Shown: one piece after another, positions 58,078 through 64,000 of the stretch
Layout: each line of letters opens with the position of its first letter
Position numbering within the stretch: the stretch's first letter is position 1
Origin: Wolbachia endosymbiont of Oedothorax gibbosus
GTDB taxonomy: Bacteria > Pseudomonadota > Alphaproteobacteria > Rickettsiales > Anaplasmataceae
Direction: 5' to 3'
DNA length: 64,000 bases
NCBI RefSeq assembly: GCF_936270435.1
Contig: NZ_OW370567.1
Coordinates: 558,001-622,000, forward strand
Program-made: the position numbers and the translations under genes
The notes under the pieces: model-generated
What the model was told of the DNA's origin: nothing
Databases searched by the model: none
What the model saw: the letters and a program-made list of their open reading frames with translations, nothing else

Positions 58078-59254
58078 CTTGCTTATCGCACTGTATTTCT
58101 TTCGTTTTCACAGCCCAATCGTACATTGCTGAGCTTTCTTTATTGTCTATTTTTCTATCCTCCAAAAGATGTGGCATCATTTCGGCAATCGCATTTATTA
58201 TATTGATCTGCTTTTTTTCGATTGCTATATCAATTGGGGATTGAAAATTATTATTAACTACTCTAAGATCAGCGCCTTGTAATAAGAGAAAGCGCACTAT
58301 GTCTACCTCACCTTGTTTAACTGAATAAATGAGAGGAGTATCACCCAATTTATTTCTAAACCTTAGTATCTCTTGAGTTGTGAATCCAATTTTTTCTAGC
58401 TTACTTATTATTCCTCTTAAGCAAGTTAAGTTATTTTTCTTAATACAGTAAAAAAATTGCTTACTGTAATCATCAATAAATACAGTTGTAGGAAGATGCT
58501 CATTAAGACTGTCATACTGCCGCTTATATATTGACTTGCTTTGTATATCTTTATGACCCCATTCTTTTATTGGTTCTCTGTTTAGCTTTGTCCATTTTTG
58601 TAAATTTTTCTTTTCACTTTGCTCTTCTTCATCTTTTTTAGTTATAGGTTTTACTCTATTGTGGTCCTTAGAATTATTGTTTGTTTCTTTCACTTTTTTT
58701 TCTTCAGACTGACTCCCTACTTCCTCTTTTCTTTCTTCTAATAATTGACTCGCATCACTTTTTGAAAGTTCATTATCTTTTATATCAATCTTCTGATCAA
58801 TTTGTAGATTTTTTTGCGGGTCAGTTGTATTCTCATTTAAATCAGCACTTAAAGGCAAAGGCTCTGGTTTCAAATCTTTATTCACTTCTTTATTGGCCAC
58901 ATTTGGTGAATTTTGGACGAATTTGTCTGTGCTTTCTTCTAGCGGGTCATTTGGCAAACCTTTATCAATCCTTTCACCTTCATTTATAGTTTTTTCAACC
59001 ACGGAAGCTTTGTTCTTGTTGTGTTCCAGCTTCTCTTTATCGGTTACTCTTTTGCTCTCAGCTTCTTGTGTTTGTTTAGCATCGACGTTGCTTTTGAACT
59101 CATCTTTTTGATTTGTGCTATCTTGCTTCCTTACACCTACATTTTCGTTTTCATGAACTGATTCGATTTTCTTTTCTTCAAATTGCTCTACAGCAAATAG
59201 GCTGAGTGATCCAAATACAACAACTAATAATACAAAATATAAAATATTCTTCAT
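58070..59254 (-). CDS. Secreted acidic protein with C-terminal ankyrin repeats
   Basis: Starts MKNILYFVLLVVVFGSLSLF, a signal peptide or single membrane anchor; a frame from 59269 adds five residues. Residues 30-230 are an extremely polar, disordered Glu/Lys/Asp/Asn stretch (EEKKIESVHENENVGVRK). The last 150 residues form about three ankyrin units: FRNKLGDTPLIYSVKQGEVD, IVRFLLLQGADLRVVNNNFQ, SPIDIAIEKKQINIINAIAE. It heads the unit with the pentapeptide protein and gmk. An exported ankyrin protein may touch host or periplasmic partners; that is inference. Confidence 0.75.
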   Translation of the reverse strand: MKNILYFVLLVVVFGSLSLFAVEQFEEKKIESVHENENVGVRKQDSTNQKDEFKSNVDAKQTQEAESKRVTDKEKLEHNKNKASVVEKTINEGERIDKGLPNDPLEESTDKFVQNSPNVANKEVNKDLKPEPLPLSADLNENTTDPQKNLQIDQKIDIKDNELSKSDASQLLEERKEEVGSQSEEKKVKETNNNSKDHNRVKPITKKDEEEQSEKKNLQKWTKLNREPIKEWGHKDIQSKSIYKRQYDSLNEHLPTTVFIDDYSKQFFYCIKKNNLTCLRGIISKLEKIGFTTQEILRFRNKLGDTPLIYSVKQGEVDIVRFLLLQGADLRVVNNNFQSPIDIAIEKKQINIINAIAEMMPHLLEDRKIDNKESSAMYDWAVKTKEIQCDKQDD

Positions 59255-59302
59255 AAATATCCCAAGCATAAGCTTAATTAAAATGATACTATAATCAAAT
59301 GA

Positions 59303-59461
59303 TTAATCTACAGTAAAAAATGCCTTAGATAAAAAACCAATAGATTTTTGCATTACTTTTTCTGTACAAATGTAATTTTTAGAAAAATGTGTTTTTTCTG
59401 CATGGCCTAATTCTTTATATAACTTTATCCAATTCAGACGTAGATTAACTTTGGAATCCAT
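59303..59461 (-). CDS. Possible small ORF, 52 residues
   Basis: Begins MDSKVNLRLNWIKLYKELGH and ends FLSKAFFTVD. The start vaguely resembles the N terminus of some transposase HTH proteins (RLNWIKLYKELG), but the rest does not. No strong ribosome site is seen. It is the only frame of interest in the 325-bp gap between 59254 and 59580, which otherwise shows nothing. Confidence 0.25.
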   Translation of the reverse strand: MDSKVNLRLNWIKLYKELGHAEKTHFSKNYICTEKVMQKSIGFLSKAFFTVD

Positions 59462-59579
59462 TTATTTACAATTTTTATTGATAGGTTTATTTATTATGAT
59501 TGTAATAAGGTCTATACAAGTCCAAGTCTTTATTTTATCTTATATTTTTATTGTAATAACCTCTATGAATCACACAAAA

Positions 59580-62469
<2,890 letters not shown>

Positions 62470-62470
<1 letters not shown>

Positions 62471-62645
62471 CTAAGTCCTTGTAATAGGTATCTTCTTTCA
62501 TTTCGTTGCATTCTTGCTCTTTTTTTATTTTCAACCAGCTATTCTTGTACTGTATTGAATAATTCCTCTTTAATTATACTTGGTATTTCTATATAAATCC
62601 AATTCTCTTGATTATTAGAATAAACAATATCCTCTAGGTGAAATA
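62470..62645 (-). pseudogene. Serine-recombinase fragment fused to murC
   Basis: The frame reads [20 protein letters not shown], then [10 protein letters not shown], a TAG stop, [20 protein letters not shown] and GL. This matches the recombinase at 579-2642 in the segment NWIYVKVPNIVDEDVFDIVQ ... LLQGL with about half the residues identical. It is therefore a distinct, second recombinase. The stop shows it is dead. Confidence 0.65.
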
Positions 62646-62743
62646 GCTAGAAAAAGTGGAGAGAAAGAAAAGGCATTTTTTTATAATAAAAATGTTTTTT
62701 CAAAAGGAGTAGTAAAGAATTAAGCGAAAACCTGTGAAAAAAC
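62646..62743. other. Possible IS3-end remnant
   Basis: The piece agaaaaagtggagagaaag and its continuation up to ggcattttt resembles the terminal repeat of the IS3 element at 29941 (cagaaaaagtagagaggaag...gccattttt). The rest is AT-rich without a frame. Short and uncertain. Confidence 0.3.
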
Positions 62744-63769
62744 CTAAACCTTATCACCAGGCTTAACAAATAGGTGGCCCAGTACTATTAACTTTACGGG
62801 TCTATCTTCGTTATTTGCTACTATCCAAACCCCATCGCTCTCATGATCAACAATTTCTACTGGTGTAAATATTACATAATTATTGTCATCAACAATCTTT
62901 ATTCCAAGAGTACCTTCGTCACTTAAGCTCAGGGCTGAAGAAGGAATTTTATATACAAATCTTTCGCCTGAAGGTAGCCTTACGTTGGCAGTTAGTCCCT
63001 GCAAAGATATCATTTTATTGTTAGTTACCTTTACCTCTACCCTATAAGACCCAGTTTTAGGTTCAGCAATTTTACTAATAAAACTTACTTCACCTGCCAA
63101 TTCTTTTCCGTCCAGCAAATTAATTTGAGCTGTGCTGCCTAGCTCTATTTTATTTACTTCATTTTCCGAAACGTATAACACCACAAGAATTTGATCGAAA
63201 TCAACTACATCAGCTATTTTTTGCCCAGCGTTAACAAAATCCCCTTCGGTTACATTGATTTTATCAATATAACCATCTATAGGAGATTTAACTGCAGTGT
63301 TTTCTAAATCCAATTCTAGCCTTTTTAGGTCAGCTTTTGCACTTTGTAACGCAGTAAAAGCTGCCTCTACTTGTATTTGTGCTCTATAGCCTTTTTTATT
63401 CAGTGTGTGAGAGGAATCATACTCAATTTCACGCTGCTTTAATAAAGCTTTGGCTTTCTGAACTTGCTCAATCCTGTCAGAATCTTCTATCTTTAACACT
63501 ACATCATCTCTTTTTATCTTTTCACCATCAGGTAAATAAATAGCAATAATCTGACCACTTATTTTTGATATAAGGCTAACTCTATGTAGGGGATTTACTG
63601 TACCAGAAAAATTTAAATATATAGTGCGGTTTTGCGGCACACATTCTTGAGTTTTTACTGAAAAGCTACTAGTACTATGAACCGCCTGATCTTTTTTTAA
63701 AAATGCACTGCTGATAAAAAACAGTAGAATAAAAGCAATACTGGAAATGATGATTACTTTGTTTCTCAT
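62744..63769 (-). CDS. HlyD/AcrA-type efflux periplasmic adaptor
   Basis: A 341-residue membrane-fusion protein. Start MRNKVIIISSIAFILLFFIS gives a signal anchor; a frame from 63817 adds 16 residues. The lipoyl halves are SLISKISGQIIAIYLPDGEK and VKSPIDGYIDKINVTEGDFV, with a helical hairpin between (QVQKAKALLKQREIEYDSSH). A beta-barrel domain follows (FDQILVVLYVSENEVNKIEL, LAGEVSFISKIAEPKTG). It would link an RND pump to a TolC-type channel. The pump gene is not visible on this side of the window. Confidence 0.85.
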   Translation of the reverse strand: MRNKVIIISSIAFILLFFISSAFLKKDQAVHSTSSFSVKTQECVPQNRTIYLNFSGTVNPLHRVSLISKISGQIIAIYLPDGEKIKRDDVVLKIEDSDRIEQVQKAKALLKQREIEYDSSHTLNKKGYRAQIQVEAAFTALQSAKADLKRLELDLENTAVKSPIDGYIDKINVTEGDFVNAGQKIADVVDFDQILVVLYVSENEVNKIELGSTAQINLLDGKELAGEVSFISKIAEPKTGSYRVEVKVTNNKMISLQGLTANVRLPSGERFVYKIPSSALSLSDEGTLGIKIVDDNNYVIFTPVEIVDHESDGVWIVANNEDRPVKLIVLGHLFVKPGDKV

Positions 63770-64000
63770 CTTTAAACAATAGAATTTATTGACCAATCTT
63801 GTTAGAAACAACTGCATAAATTAAATTTTCGAATTAGAAATGTAAGTTATAATATATGCACCATTGTTACTCCATAAATGGTTTTATATGAGAAGAGATA
63901 CAGAAAAATTAACTATTGATAGTTATTTTACATTAAATTCTGTTTTCTGCAATAAGTAATTGCTCTTAGTTTTAGTAAATTTTCTGATCTGTCTATGTAG
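63770..64000. other. No gene seen
   Basis: The last 230 bp upstream of the adaptor gene are AT-rich and contain no frame with coding signs and no clear RNA. Confidence 0.4.

Overview
The window looks like a piece of an arthropod Wolbachia (Rickettsiales) chromosome. It is AT-rich. It carries reduced-genome housekeeping genes (mutS, pyrD, clpA, coaE, pdxJ, sdhA, gmk, obgE, eno), many ankyrin-repeat proteins, dispersed palindromic 'cgtcatcccgc...' repeats, and IS families typical of Wolbachia (ISWpi1-like IS5, IS982, IS630, IS3, IS4, IS481, IS110). The strain and supergroup cannot be decided from sequence alone.

Layout. 1-2866: the start of an esterase gene, then a wrecked large serine recombinase broken by an ISWpi1-like copy and by the 5' end of a group II intron. 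2867-7526: an IS3 element, an orphan gene, and two paralogous unknown genes, each with its own promoter and terminator. 7622-11854: a phage-type dnaB helicase gene split by an IS630 that is itself split by an IS982, then a second IS630 that has run into a RelE-type toxin gene. 12132-12365: the matching antitoxin. 12517-21429: a decayed virion-protein module whose gene order (scaffold-like, coat-like, tail-accessory slot, gp10-like, small gene) resembles P22-type podoviruses rather than phage WO. It is interrupted by two IS982 copies and one frameshift. 21429-28840: a scrapyard of IS5, IS481, IS982 and IS110 pieces around intact mutS. Target-site duplications indicate that the mutS segment was inverted between two ISWpi1-like copies. 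29027-31371: an ankyrin gene, a dead IS3 and tandem repeats.

31372-63769 is mostly chromosomal core: pyrD, tRNA-Cys, class I aldolase, clpA, quinone oxidoreductase, RNase D, coaE, pdxJ, an HU/IHF protein, rplM-rpsI, a TolC-like protein, a PopZ-like protein, rlmE, sdhA, two large ankyrin-membrane paralogues, a three-gene unit (secreted ankyrin-tailed protein, secreted pentapeptide-repeat protein, gmk), obgE, eno, a 5'-truncated murC fused to recombinase debris, and an HlyD-type efflux adaptor. Repeats and one IS4 sit between them.

The main story is insertion-sequence decay of viral genes. The DNA left after removing each IS982 and the first IS630, together with one target duplication, restores open reading frames in the helicase and coat genes. 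Restoring the tail gene also needs one extra T in a homopolymer.
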